Shown here piece by piece: positions 48,498-57,262 of a DNA stretch of 64,000 bases. This DNA comes from Anaerolineales bacterium. Its GTDB lineage: Bacteria > Chloroflexota > Anaerolineae > Anaerolineales > Villigracilaceae. Both the position numbers and the translations under genes were made by a program. The stretch lies in assembly GCA_015075725.1 (NCBI GenBank), contig JABTTV010000001.1, positions 1,178,001 to 1,242,000 on the forward strand, in the 5' to 3' direction. Each line of letters opens with the position of its first letter. Positions within the stretch are counted from its first letter, which is position 1. The notes under the pieces were generated by a model that saw nothing but the letters and a program-made list of their open reading frames with translations, did no database searches and was not told where the DNA came from.

Positions 48498-49505
48498 TTA
48501 CGTCTTCTGCGTCTGCAGTTTGTATTTCCTCAACGCCTTCCAGCCGACCAGCATCTTTTCCTTCTCGTCCCACAAGCGAAAGTACAGCGACTTCAAACTG
48601 TCGCGGACCGTCAGCGGCTCGATCTGGAACATCGGGTTTTCCTCGTGGCACTGCTCCAGTTTGTAGTTGGGAATCTTCGGGCTGAGGTGATGGATGTGAT
48701 GGAAGCCGATATTGCCCGTGAACCATTGCAGGACCTTTGGAAGTTTATAGTAGGAACTGCCATCCATCCCGGCGTTGAAGAAGTTCCAATCCTTGTGGCG
48801 CTCCCAGTAGGTCGGGTCGAAGTTATGCTGGACGTAAAAGAGCCAGACGCCCGCCCCGCAAGCCATCAGCAGAATGGGAAGTTCCACCAGCAGATACGCC
48901 TGCCAGCCAATGATGTGGATCGCCCAACCGACAAAACCAATCAGGGCAAGGTTCGTCCACACCACGCTGTTCTTTTCGCGCTTCCCCGCGCCACGGTCCC
49001 AGAAGCGATGAGCGAAAACGAACACGATCATCGCGCCGATGGTGAACAGGATGAAGGGATTGCGCATCACGCGGTAGCCGAATTTTTTGTACCAGGGAGC
49101 GGCGAGATATTCCTCCACCGTCATCGTGTACACATCGCCGATTCCGCGCCGGTCGAGATCCCCGGCTGTGGCGTGGTGGATGGCGTGCGAATGCTTCCAG
49201 TGAAAATAGGGAGTCCACACCGCCGCACCGAGGAGAAGGCCGAGGCGGTCGTTGGCCAGCTTCGTCCTGAAGAACGAGCCGTGACAGCAGTCATGGAAGA
49301 TGATGAACATCCGCACCATGAACCCGGCGGCAGGGATGGTGAGAAGCAAGGTCAGCCAGTAGCCGACTTGCAGGCTGAGATATGCCAGATACCACAGCAC
49401 AAAAAATGGAATGACCGAATTGAAGACCTGCCACAGACTGCGCCAGGTTTCGGGGTATGCATACTTGGCAACGATGGATTGCCATTTGATCTGTCCGATG
49501 CTCAT
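48498..49505 (-). CDS. Membrane fatty-acid desaturase
   Basis: 335 residues. Three histidine boxes: HDCCH (71-75), HSHAIHH (105-111) and HHIHH (about 245-249), with hydrophobic helices between, typical of the delta-12/omega-3 acyl-lipid desaturase branch. It inserts double bonds into membrane acyl chains with O2, implying aerobic or microaerobic life. Faces away from pyrC. Confidence 0.92.
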   Translation of the reverse strand: MSIGQIKWQSIVAKYAYPETWRSLWQVFNSVIPFFVLWYLAYLSLQVGYWLTLLLTIPAAGFMVRMFIIFHDCCHGSFFRTKLANDRLGLLLGAAVWTPYFHWKHSHAIHHATAGDLDRRGIGDVYTMTVEEYLAAPWYKKFGYRVMRNPFILFTIGAMIVFVFAHRFWDRGAGKREKNSVVWTNLALIGFVGWAIHIIGWQAYLLVELPILLMACGAGVWLFYVQHNFDPTYWERHKDWNFFNAGMDGSSYYKLPKVLQWFTGNIGFHHIHHLSPKIPNYKLEQCHEENPMFQIEPLTVRDSLKSLYFRLWDEKEKMLVGWKALRKYKLQTQKT

Positions 49506-49569
49506 GGAAGCCCTCCGAAATGGGTTGATCTTTTCCGCTTATGATAATGCAGAACGATTAAAAAAGCCG

Positions 49570-49575
49570 TATACT
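49570..49575 (+). promoter_or_regulatory. -10 box TATACT of a leaderless-type promoter for pyrC
   Basis: TATACT ends 7 nt before the pyrC ATG at 49582; no Shine-Dalgarno. Confidence 0.5.
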
Positions 49576-49581
49576 TTCCTC

Positions 49582-50631
49582 ATGTTGAAACTCCCAGGTT
49601 TGATCGACCCCCACGTGCATGTCCGCGAACCAGGCCAAACTCACAAAGAGGATTGGGACACCGCCACCCAAGCCGCGCTTGCCGGTGGAGTGACGACCAT
49701 CCTCGCGATGCCGAATACGAAACCGCCCATCTTCGATGAAGCGACCCTTGAATTGGCATTAAGTGCCGCGAAAGCCAAATCCCGCTGTGACTACGGTCAA
49801 TACATCGGCGCGGGTCCCGATAATCCGGATGTCGCCGCTTCGCTCGCGCCGAGGGCTGCCGGGCTGAAGATGTACCTTGATTCCACCTTTGGCGAATTGC
49901 GCCTCGACGACATGACGCTGTGGACCCCGCACTTTCAAAAATTCCCCAAGTCGGCGCCCATGGTGATGCACTCCGAGAGCCGCACGATGGCGGCGGCAAT
50001 CCTTTTTTCCGCCATTTACGATCATCCTGTTCATATCGCGCATGTATCTTTGAAAGAAGAGATCCTGCTCATCAAAGCCGCAAAGGAAAAGGGCATCAAG
50101 GTCACATGCGAAGTTTGCCCGCATCACCTGTTCTTAGATAAAGACCTGTCAGGTCTGCCCGCCGGTAGAACCGAAGTCCGCCCGCGGCTCGCGACAAAAG
50201 AGGATGTGGATAGCATGTGGATAAATCTGGACGTGATCGATTGCTTCGCCACCGACCACGCTCCGCATACTTTGGCTGAAAAGGACGGCGAGAATCCACC
50301 GCCGGGTTTCCCCGGTCTGGAGACATTGCTGCCTTTGTTGCTTACGGCTGTGGACGATGGACGGTTGACGATTGACGATGTAGTGCAAAGGCTCTCTACC
50401 AACCCAAAACGCATCTTCCACCTGCCCGACCAGCCTGAAACCTGGGTGGAAGTGGATGAAAACGCCATCTATGAGATCAAAGCCGCGGATCAATTCACGC
50501 GCTGCGGCTGGACTCCTTTCGAGGGTTGGAAGGTGAAGGGGAAGGTTCGCAAGGTTGTTTTACGTGGAAAGACCGCATTCGAAGATGGGAAAGTCCTGGC
50601 AAAGCCAGGTTCTGGCAGGAATGTGAGATGA
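49582..50631 (+). CDS. pyrC: Dihydroorotase
   Basis: 349 residues. GLIDPHVHVREPG with the two metal His residues near residues 10-12, GGVTTILAMPNT, the HSES and HIAHVS metal sites, and DCFATDHAPHT, all typical of class I dihydroorotase. A perfect palindrome AGACCTGTCAGGTCT (50142-50156, residues ~188-192) occurs after CPHHLFLDK and encodes DLSGL. Later, VDDGRLTIDD is encoded by GACGATGGACGG and GACGATTGACGAT repeats. Leaderless-type start. Confidence 0.94.
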   Translation: MLKLPGLIDPHVHVREPGQTHKEDWDTATQAALAGGVTTILAMPNTKPPIFDEATLELALSAAKAKSRCDYGQYIGAGPDNPDVAASLAPRAAGLKMYLDSTFGELRLDDMTLWTPHFQKFPKSAPMVMHSESRTMAAAILFSAIYDHPVHIAHVSLKEEILLIKAAKEKGIKVTCEVCPHHLFLDKDLSGLPAGRTEVRPRLATKEDVDSMWINLDVIDCFATDHAPHTLAEKDGENPPPGFPGLETLLPLLLTAVDDGRLTIDDVVQRLSTNPKRIFHLPDQPETWVEVDENAIYEIKAADQFTRCGWTPFEGWKVKGKVRKVVLRGKTAFEDGKVLAKPGSGRNVR

Positions 50632-50662
50632 GACCCGACAGGTTTCAGAAACCTGTCGGGTC
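50632..50662 (+). terminator. Hairpin directly after pyrC
   Basis: GACCCGACAGGTTTC and its perfect complement (15-bp stem) around a single A. A T-run follows only at 50675-50680, so termination may be weak; the stem also resembles the ACCTGACAGGT repeat family. Confidence 0.6.
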
Positions 50663-50776
50663 TGGTGAATGGTATATTTTTTCACAATTCCAGCCATTCC
50701 TATCCGAAAAATCCCATCTGCCTCCCATATTTCGGATTATTTGTTTAGACAACTATACGATTCCGACCCTTGTTTC

Positions 50777-51084
50777 TGTGGATAAGTGCCAGTAATCTGT
50801 GGAAAAGTCCCCTCCCCTGTGGACAACAGCGTCCTTGCCGAGGCTTTTTAGTTTTTGATTAGAAATATGGCACCCCTAAATATGGGGGGCTGATTTCAAT
50901 AAATCCAATATATGGAAAATCGACTTGAAGTTATAAATTCCTGAATGCTCCTGCGGAAAAGTTATCCGAAAAAAATCCACAGCGAGAGTCAGGCGTGGGT
51001 CGGTGAGTCAACCTCAAGTCTGGGGGAGGCGTGCGGGTTTCGTCCAGATGTGGGGCTTGATTCATCTTATCCACATCATCCACA
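50777..51084. other. Candidate chromosomal origin (oriC): DnaA-box cluster with AT-rich stretch
   Basis: Perfect TTATCCACA boxes at 50777-50785 (minus) and 51067-51075 (plus). One-mismatch TTGTCCACA at 50818-50826 (minus), TTTTCCACA at 50798-50806 (minus), TCATCCACA at 51076-51084 immediately following the plus box. Weaker TTATCCGAA at 50962-50970 and AAATCCACA at 50973-50981. Between them (50846-50940) lies an AT-rich stretch. The surrounding 50663-51128 is free of genes. dnaA is not adjacent. A similar weaker site CAATCCACA is at 51154-51162. Confidence 0.65.
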
Positions 51085-51128
51085 GCCCCTACTATTATTA
51101 CGAATCCATTATCATACTTATATACCAA

Positions 51129-51157
51129 TTGAATCTCTTATGGTATTCCTGTACAAT
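51129..51157 (+). promoter_or_regulatory. sigma70-type promoter of spoVS
   Basis: -35 TTGAAT (51129-51134), 17-nt spacer, -10 TACAAT (51152-51157). Lies just right of the origin candidate and overlaps a DnaA-box-like sequence. Confidence 0.65.
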
Positions 51158-51203
51158 CCACAAATAAGTTCTGTCCCCCCTTTGCCAACCCTGGGAGGTT
51201 GCC

Positions 51204-51494
51204 ATGGATATGATCAAAGTTTCAGCCAACTCCCGTACCTCTGCCGTCGCCGGGGCGATCGCGGGGGTGATTCGCGAACATAAACGGGCCGAAGTGCAAG
51301 CGATTGGAGCAGGCGCCGTCAATCAGGCAGTGAAGGCTCTCGTGCTTGCCTCCAGTTATCTCAAGAACGACGGGATCGATGTGGTTTGTGTCCCCGAGTT
51401 CGTGGATGTGGAGATCGAAGATAAGGTGCGCACCGCCATCAAATTGGTGGTCGAGCCGCGTAATCCTGCGCCGCCAGCTCCAGCCGGTTCATAG
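51204..51494 (+). CDS. spoVS: Stage V sporulation protein S (SpoVS)
   Basis: 96 residues. IKVSANSRTSAVAGAIAGVI, QAIGAGAVNQAVKALVLASS and VCVPEFVDVEIEDKVRTAIK match SpoVS almost end to end; this Alba-related nucleic-acid-binding fold occurs in many non-spore-formers. Known to affect division and sporulation in Bacillus. Its position next to the candidate origin suggests a nucleoid or replication-coupled role (inference). GGAGG at the start. Confidence 0.94.
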   Translation: MDMIKVSANSRTSAVAGAIAGVIREHKRAEVQAIGAGAVNQAVKALVLASSYLKNDGIDVVCVPEFVDVEIEDKVRTAIKLVVEPRNPAPPAPAGS

Positions 51495-51501
51495 ATTTCA
51501 G

Positions 51502-51541
51502 AGGTGACAGTCTCGACGCCGCGGCGCCATGACTGTCACCT
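51502..51541 (+). terminator. Hairpin after spoVS
   Basis: AGGTGACAGT and ACTGTCACCT (10-bp perfect outer stem) with a GC-rich self-complementary centre. No T-run; likely a repeat-derived structure acting as transcript end. Confidence 0.5.
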
Positions 51542-51711
51542 GACTTACTTAATAGGGTGGAATATATGCGCCCGCGAAGGGTACTTGTGCCCTGCTAAGG
51601 GTATAATTTTCGTGCGTGGACTCGCTACGCATTGAGCCTGTCGAAATGCGCCTCAACCCCCGCCCAGACCTGATCCGCATCTTACAGCCGGTTCCACGCC
51701 CAAGCCTTCCC

Positions 51712-54700
51712 ATGTCCAAACGGAATCGTTTTCCCCGCATTGCTCTCGTGCTGGTTTTCATCCTCGCCTTGTGCGCAGGGACCTTCTCTCCGCGCGCCGG
51801 GGTGGTGGAGGCAAAGCCGGTGGCGGCTTTCGATGAATTGAGCGTCTTCATCAGCGAGTTTCGCACGCGCGGACCAGGCGGGGCGGATGATGAGTTTGTG
51901 GAAATTTACAATGCGAGCGGGAATTCGGTTACTTTAAATAATTGGGTATTAAGAAGATCTACAAGTTGTGGAGGCGTGGCTGCAGGCGGACCTCTCGTGA
52001 CGATAAATACCACCCTTGTGCCCGGACAATATTATCTGATCGGTAAATCTCCGGAATACACAGGATCGATGCCTCTTGATCTATCTTACGCCTCCACAGG
52101 TATCGCGGATGACGGCGGAATTGCCTTGATAAATAATGCCGGTATTATTATCGATCAAGTAGGAATGTGCAATACGACAGCGTATAGGGAGGGAACGCAG
52201 CTTTCCGCAATGAGCGGAACCGCCAATCAAAGTTATGAACGCAGGTTTGGCGGCAGTGCAGGAAGTTGCAGAGATACTGATAACAACGCAACGGATTTTA
52301 TTTTAAATTCCTCCACCAGCAACCCGCAGAACTTTGCCAGCGCGGCAGTACCGTGTTTGGCTGTGATAAGTACAAGTTCTTCCATTGGCGACGGCGTTTA
52401 CCTTGATACGAGCGGTCTCGTTATTGATATTCAATTAACCTTCAGCAACATTGTCACTGTTACAGGGTCGCCCACATTGTCGATCGAAACCGGCTTGACC
52501 GACCGACCTGCTGTTTATGCAGGCGGAAGCGGTACAAATACATTGACTTTCAATTACACGATCCAACCGGGGGATAATACGAATGATCTTGATTACGCCG
52601 GATATAACGCCCTCTCATTGAATGGAGGAACGATCGTGGGCGCAAGCGGGGACGCGACTTTGATCCTGCCCAAGCCGGGGACCACGGGTACTTTGAGCGC
52701 GACACGAAATATTCAGATTGATAATACGTCAGTTACGCCAGCGCTTTTGTCTTTCACGCGACAGAGTCCGACCTCTCAATTTACAAATGCAGATGAAATT
52801 GTGTTTAGGATCACCTTCAATGAAGCGGTAAACGGGGTGGATGTAGCTGACTTTGCTGTCAACGGTGTCCTCGGGGCAACCCCTGGATTAACAAAGGTTG
52901 AAAATGGAAGACTATATGATCTGAGACTATCAGGTGCGGTCATGGTCAACCTGAACAGTACAGTTGATATAAATTTAAATGTAGGACATAGCATTACTGA
53001 TATAGGTGGAAACTCCCTTCCAGATACCCAACCAGCAACTGATGAAACCTATAATGTAGATAATACCCCTCCCACTGTAACCATCAACCAGTCATTGACC
53101 CAGGTTGATCCAGCAAGCGCTCTGCCCATTAACTTTACAGTCGCATTTAATGAACCGATAGACGCAACTACATTTACTACCGCAGATATCAGACAAAACG
53201 GCACGGCCACAGGGATTACCTGGAGCATAATCAATTCAGGCGACAACCAGAATTTCACTCTGTCTGCGATTGCTTCCAGCGCGGGAACAATTGTCCCAAG
53301 CCTCAATGCGGGCTCAGATGCCGCACCGGTTGTAAGAGATAGGGCGGGAAATCATAATTTCCCTTCAAACAATCCTGGGTGTGTTCTCCCTGAGCCAAAT
53401 AATTGCGTCCAATTCAACGACACCATTCCGCCCACTGTCACCATCAACCAATCTGGTTCTCAACTCGACCCGACCAATGCATTACCCATCAATTTCACGG
53501 TCCAGTTTTCCGAACCGATCAACACAGCCACCTTCACCGCTGCAGACATTACTCAATCCGGCACAGCCTCCAGCGTGGTCTGGAATATCGCCAACTCCGG
53601 CGATAACAGGATTTTCACTCTTTCCGCCACATCCTCGGGGTATGGAACCATCGTCCCTTCGATCGCGATCAACCGCGTCACTGATCTCTCCGGCAACAAT
53701 AACGCTGCAAGCACCTCCACCGATAATTCAGTCACTTTTGCCGCATCCAGCGTCCGTTCCATCATCATCAACGAAGTGGCGTGGGCGGGAACCGTCTCCA
53801 GCCTGCCCGGCGATGAGTGGATCGAGTTGTATAACACAACCAACGCGACCATCAACATCACCGGTTGGTCGTTGAGAGCCGCGGACGGCACTCCGTCCAT
53901 CACGCTCAACGGCAACATTCCCGCCGGGGGGTATTTCCTTCTTGAGCGCGATGACGACAGCACAGTCTCCGATATCCCGGCGGACCAGGTTTACACGGGA
54001 GAACTTTCCAACAGCGGCGAAGCGCTGACTTTGTACGACTCCGCCAATAAAGTGATCGATACCGCCAATGGCAACGGCGGGAGCTGGCCCGCGGGCAGTA
54101 CGTCAACTTATGGCACCATGGAGCGCAAAAGCACATCCACCGACAGCGACAGCAATTGGTCGACCAATTCCGGTTCAACGAGAAACGGGAAGAACGCGAA
54201 CGGCGGCGACATCATCGGCACGCCAAAGAGCGGCAACTCGCCCCTCCCCACTCCAACCCCAACGCCCGAAGCAACTCCCACAGGCACTCCGATTCCCCCT
54301 CCCATCCCAATCGACCCGCGCCCGATCATCAACGAAATCCTTGCGCGCCCCGGCTTCGACTGGAACCAGGACGGCAAAGCCGATGTCTTCGACGAGTTCG
54401 TCGAGATCAAGAACCTGACCTCCATCGATATCTCCCTGAGCGGCTGGAAGTTGGATGGCGTGAACGGTAAAAAATCATTCTCCCTGCCTGCGGTCACGCT
54501 CAAGCCCGGCGAACGAATCGTTTTCTACAGCAAAGAGACCAACCTGCTGCTCAGTGACGGCGGCGAGACCGTGCGCCTGATCAACTCGAGCGGCAAGATC
54601 TATGACGCCTACACCTACAACGTCGCCCGCGCCGAAGACGCGTCCTTCTGCCGCCTGCCCGACGGCAACCCCGGCGATTCCTGGTTCGAAGATTGCACAC

Positions 54701-54930
54701 CCACGCCGAATCTAGCTAACACGCGCGAAGGGCAGGCGCCCGAATCCATAGGCGGCGTCGAATCCCCCGTTTGCAACCTGCCCGATACCATCCCGCTTGA
54801 CTTCTTCATCCCCGAATGCCGCGGCTATGGTGCGGATATTTGGAATCCCTTCTATTGGGATTTCACGAACTGGATCGATAAATTGTGGATTCAACAAACG
54901 AATGAAAAATGGCGCACGTTCATTGAGTAA
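51712..54930 (+). CDS. Large secreted surface protein with three lamin-tail domains
   Basis: 1072 residues. N-terminal signal peptide (RIALVLVFILALCAG). Lamin-tail domains at about 42-140 (ISEFRTRGPGGADDEFVEIY), 682-815 (INEVAWAGT, GDEWIELYN) and 871-996 (INEILARPG, DEFVEIKN). Between them are beta-rich Ig-like segments; two copies starting TVTINQS (about 450-553 and 571-676) are close relatives of each other. A Pro/Thr linker separates domains 2 and 3. No anchor helix or LPXTG. Probably exported and involved in adhesion or nucleic-acid binding, as in other LTD exoproteins. A GTG at 51616 could extend it, but homology begins at the signal. Confidence 0.82.
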   Translation: MSKRNRFPRIALVLVFILALCAGTFSPRAGVVEAKPVAAFDELSVFISEFRTRGPGGADDEFVEIYNASGNSVTLNNWVLRRSTSCGGVAAGGPLVTINTTLVPGQYYLIGKSPEYTGSMPLDLSYASTGIADDGGIALINNAGIIIDQVGMCNTTAYREGTQLSAMSGTANQSYERRFGGSAGSCRDTDNNATDFILNSSTSNPQNFASAAVPCLAVISTSSSIGDGVYLDTSGLVIDIQLTFSNIVTVTGSPTLSIETGLTDRPAVYAGGSGTNTLTFNYTIQPGDNTNDLDYAGYNALSLNGGTIVGASGDATLILPKPGTTGTLSATRNIQIDNTSVTPALLSFTRQSPTSQFTNADEIVFRITFNEAVNGVDVADFAVNGVLGATPGLTKVENGRLYDLRLSGAVMVNLNSTVDINLNVGHSITDIGGNSLPDTQPATDETYNVDNTPPTVTINQSLTQVDPASALPINFTVAFNEPIDATTFTTADIRQNGTATGITWSIINSGDNQNFTLSAIASSAGTIVPSLNAGSDAAPVVRDRAGNHNFPSNNPGCVLPEPNNCVQFNDTIPPTVTINQSGSQLDPTNALPINFTVQFSEPINTATFTAADITQSGTASSVVWNIANSGDNRIFTLSATSSGYGTIVPSIAINRVTDLSGNNNAASTSTDNSVTFAASSVRSIIINEVAWAGTVSSLPGDEWIELYNTTNATINITGWSLRAADGTPSITLNGNIPAGGYFLLERDDDSTVSDIPADQVYTGELSNSGEALTLYDSANKVIDTANGNGGSWPAGSTSTYGTMERKSTSTDSDSNWSTNSGSTRNGKNANGGDIIGTPKSGNSPLPTPTPTPEATPTGTPIPPPIPIDPRPIINEILARPGFDWNQDGKADVFDEFVEIKNLTSIDISLSGWKLDGVNGKKSFSLPAVTLKPGERIVFYSKETNLLLSDGGETVRLINSSGKIYDAYTYNVARAEDASFCRLPDGNPGDSWFEDCTPTPNLANTREGQAPESIGGVESPVCNLPDTIPLDFFIPECRGYGADIWNPFYWDFTNWIDKLWIQQTNEKWRTFIE

Positions 54931-54933
54931 AAT

Positions 54934-54966
54934 AAACCCTAAAGGTCTTTAAGACCTTTAGGGTTT
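54934..54966 (+). terminator. Intrinsic terminator after the surface protein
   Basis: AAACCCTAAAGGTCTT and its perfect complement (16-bp stem) with a 1-nt loop ending in TTTTTC. Confidence 0.85.
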
Positions 54967-54984
54967 TTCTTTCCAAGGAATAAC

Positions 54985-55818
54985 ATGGAATCTTTCTTCA
55001 CTTTTCTCGAAAAACGGGTCGATGACTGCTCTTCCCTTCTGTGCGTGGGACTTGACCCGCACCTTTCCGACCTCCCAAGCCCCACGGCCGCATCTGCCCG
55101 GGACTTTTGCCTGAATCTCGTCAAGCAGACCTCTCGCTACGCCGCGGCATTCAAACCCAACGCCGCCTTCTTCGAAGTCTTCGGCGCGGAAGGCTGGACG
55201 GCGCTCAAGCAGGTCGTCGAAGCCATCGGCGAAGAATCCCACCGGATGGGCTCGCGCATTCCCATCGTCCTGGATGCGAAGCGGGGCGACATTTCATCCA
55301 CGGCCGAAGCGTACGCACAATCCGCGTTTGAAAATCTTGGCGTGGATTGCATCACCTTGAATCCCTATCTCGGCAAAGACTCGGTCGAACCGTTCATCAA
55401 GAGCTCGGAGAAAGGCATTTTCATTTTGTGCAAAACGTCCAACGCCGGTTCGATGGATCTGCAAAACCTGCTGGTCATGCCGATGGGTTCGGATACGCCC
55501 ATGCCATTGTATATTTATGTGGCGAAACTTGCCCAGCAGTGGAATGAGAAGAATAATGTCGGTGTCGTCGTCGGCGCGACCCATCCGCAAATCATGGAAA
55601 TGATCCGCGCCGCCGCGCCGGACTTGTGGTTCCTCGCTCCCGGAGTCGGCGCGCAGGGCGGCGAATTGGAGATAACGCTGAAATCGGGATTGAGAGAAGA
55701 TGGAAAAGGATTGCTGCTGCCCATTTCCCGCGCCATCTCGCGGGCGGATGATCCCGGCAGGGCGGCGGCGGAGATACGGGATGATATATTGCGAATTAAA
55801 AGGGAAAATCAAAAATGA
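54985..55818 (+). CDS. pyrF: Orotidine-5'-phosphate decarboxylase
   Basis: 277 residues, the longer type-2 form. Catalytic motif VLDAKRGDI (Asp-Lys99-x-x-Asp) at about 96-103, FKPNAAFFE, CKTSNAGS, and PGVGAQGGEL phosphate site. Decarboxylates OMP to UMP. Its stop overlaps the AT-rich insert gene by 4 nt (ATGA). Confidence 0.96.
   Translation: MESFFTFLEKRVDDCSSLLCVGLDPHLSDLPSPTAASARDFCLNLVKQTSRYAAAFKPNAAFFEVFGAEGWTALKQVVEAIGEESHRMGSRIPIVLDAKRGDISSTAEAYAQSAFENLGVDCITLNPYLGKDSVEPFIKSSEKGIFILCKTSNAGSMDLQNLLVMPMGSDTPMPLYIYVAKLAQQWNEKNNVGVVVGATHPQIMEMIRAAAPDLWFLAPGVGAQGGELEITLKSGLREDGKGLLLPISRAISRADDPGRAAAEIRDDILRIKRENQK
55800..55818 (+). repeat. Left copy of direct repeat flanking the AT-rich gene
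   Basis: AAGGGAAAATCAAAAATGA at 55800-55818, spanning the pyrF stop and the insert start. The right copy, AAGGGAAAATAAAAATGA, is at 56640-56657 and spans the insert stop and the pyrE start; one base differs. Confidence 0.75.
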
Positions 55819-56651
55819 TCAAGGAAGACGAAAAAAAATTCGACGAGCCAAAGGCATATAGTATTTCAAAATATCGCTTAGGCTATTCGTCATTAGTAAT
55901 CATAATCATCATTGGCATGATGATATTTGATAATGAGCCAACACCTCCCATTTGCTTTGGAGCAATCGGTATTTTTGCAATTTATCTCTTTTTTCCATTT
56001 ACATATAAACTTATAGTGTCAAACGAAGCTATTTCATCTATTAGTATATTCGGAGAAAGAACACTTGAATGGAATGAAATTTTTGAAATTAAAGCCAGTA
56101 AAAAAGGATTGTTCCTGTTTAACGCTGATAGTACTGTGAAAGTTTTTATAAATCAACAGATAGATGATTATCCTCTTGTTATAAAGTTTGTTCAACAACA
56201 ATGCCCTAATTTATGGAAATCTGAGGATAGCCAAGCTTTTCATCAAAACATTATTGAGGCAACGCTTTTTGGAGTTTTGGGGTTTCCTGCCATTTATCTG
56301 ACTATAGTTATATCTTTAGAGAATGGTATTTCTTTTAGTCAAGATATTTTAACTCTGATGATAGGGTTAGTTATAGGAGGGGTACTATTATGGCAGGGTA
56401 TAAAAATTAGAGAAATTACATTTGATATGGATATTCTTGTTGTGAAATATATTGCTTGGGAATATAGGATTCATGTCAACGATATTAACTCTGTTGAGCT
56501 TGAACAACAGATGGGCAAAAATGAAATATCCTACCCGGTTCATATAAAACTAAAAAATGGCAGGCAGCTAGTAATCGAAAAAATAAAAGAAGGAAACCCT
56601 GTTTTGCTAAATGCAATTGAAAAATGGATGGAAACTTACAAGGGAAAATAA
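55815..56651 (+). CDS. AT-rich membrane protein of unknown function, inserted between pyrF and pyrE
   Basis: 278 residues, not recognised. Two similar halves: hydrophobic helices at about 27-45 and 48-65, then a beta-rich ~70-residue domain (LIVSNEAISSISIFGERTLE); then a second pair of helices (about 148-195) and a second beta-rich domain (ITFDMDILVVKYIAWEYRI). This resembles a membrane-anchored bacterial PH-like repeat. Codon use is strikingly AT-rich (ATA, TTA, AAA, AAT), unlike its neighbours. Near-identical 18-19 bp direct repeats flank it. Likely a recent acquisition. Confidence 0.75.
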   Translation: MIKEDEKKFDEPKAYSISKYRLGYSSLVIIIIIGMMIFDNEPTPPICFGAIGIFAIYLFFPFTYKLIVSNEAISSISIFGERTLEWNEIFEIKASKKGLFLFNADSTVKVFINQQIDDYPLVIKFVQQQCPNLWKSEDSQAFHQNIIEATLFGVLGFPAIYLTIVISLENGISFSQDILTLMIGLVIGGVLLWQGIKIREITFDMDILVVKYIAWEYRIHVNDINSVELEQQMGKNEISYPVHIKLKNGRQLVIEKIKEGNPVLLNAIEKWMETYKGK

Positions 56652-56657
56652 AAATGA
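56640..56657 (+). repeat. Right copy of direct repeat flanking the AT-rich gene
   Basis: AAGGGAAAATAAAAATGA, equal to the left copy except one missing C. It supplies the pyrE ATG at 56654. Confidence 0.75.
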
Positions 56658-57262
56658 CTAAATTTAATTCATCTCAAGAAGCTCTTGCAGACGGACTCCT
56701 CGAAGCCGGTTGTATCAAGTTCGGCGAGTTTACGCTCAAGTCGGGACTCAAATCACCGATCTACATTGACTTGCGTTACATCATCTCCTTTCCGAAATTA
56801 TTGGAGCAGATCGGCGCTGCTTATTTACCTGTTTTGAAAGAATTGAAGTTCAGCCGCATTGCCGGATTGCCCTACGCCGCCATTCCCATTGCAACAGCCA
56901 TCTCCCTTGCGGGTAATTATCCGATGATCTATCCGCGCAAGGAAGCGAAGACTTACGGCACGAAAGCCGAGATCGAAGGCGAATATCATGCCGGAGAGAC
57001 GGTCGTGGTTATCGATGATCTCGCCACCACCGGCGGGAGCAAGTTCGAAGCCATCGAAAAACTGATCGGCGCCGGGCTGTTCGTGAAGGATGTTGTCGTT
57101 CTCGTGGACCGTCAATCCGGCGCAAAGGAATCCCTGGAGCAGGCAGGGTATCACTTCCATGCAGTTTTGACCATTACGCAGTTATTGGATCATTGGGAGG
57201 CGAATGGAAAGGCCGCCAAGGAAAAGATCGAAGAGACACGGAAATTTTTGGAAAACAGATAA
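56654..57262 (+). CDS. pyrE: Orotate phosphoribosyltransferase
   Basis: 202 residues. PRPP motif VVVIDDLATTGGSK at about 116-129, DLRYIISFPKLL and YPRKEAKTYGTKAEIEG, typical of bacterial OPRTase. Converts orotate and PRPP to OMP. Its stop TAA overlaps the next start (TAATG). Confidence 0.95.
   Translation: MTKFNSSQEALADGLLEAGCIKFGEFTLKSGLKSPIYIDLRYIISFPKLLEQIGAAYLPVLKELKFSRIAGLPYAAIPIATAISLAGNYPMIYPRKEAKTYGTKAEIEGEYHAGETVVVIDDLATTGGSKFEAIEKLIGAGLFVKDVVVLVDRQSGAKESLEQAGYHFHAVLTITQLLDHWEANGKAAKEKIEETRKFLENR

Noticed and set aside
48441..49544. Plus-strand frame of 367 codons opposite the desaturase
   Set aside because: The three histidine boxes on the minus strand settle the real gene.
55815..56651. 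Complete mobile element or prophage remnant
   Set aside because: Only one gene with direct repeats is found; there is no transposase, integrase or inverted ends.
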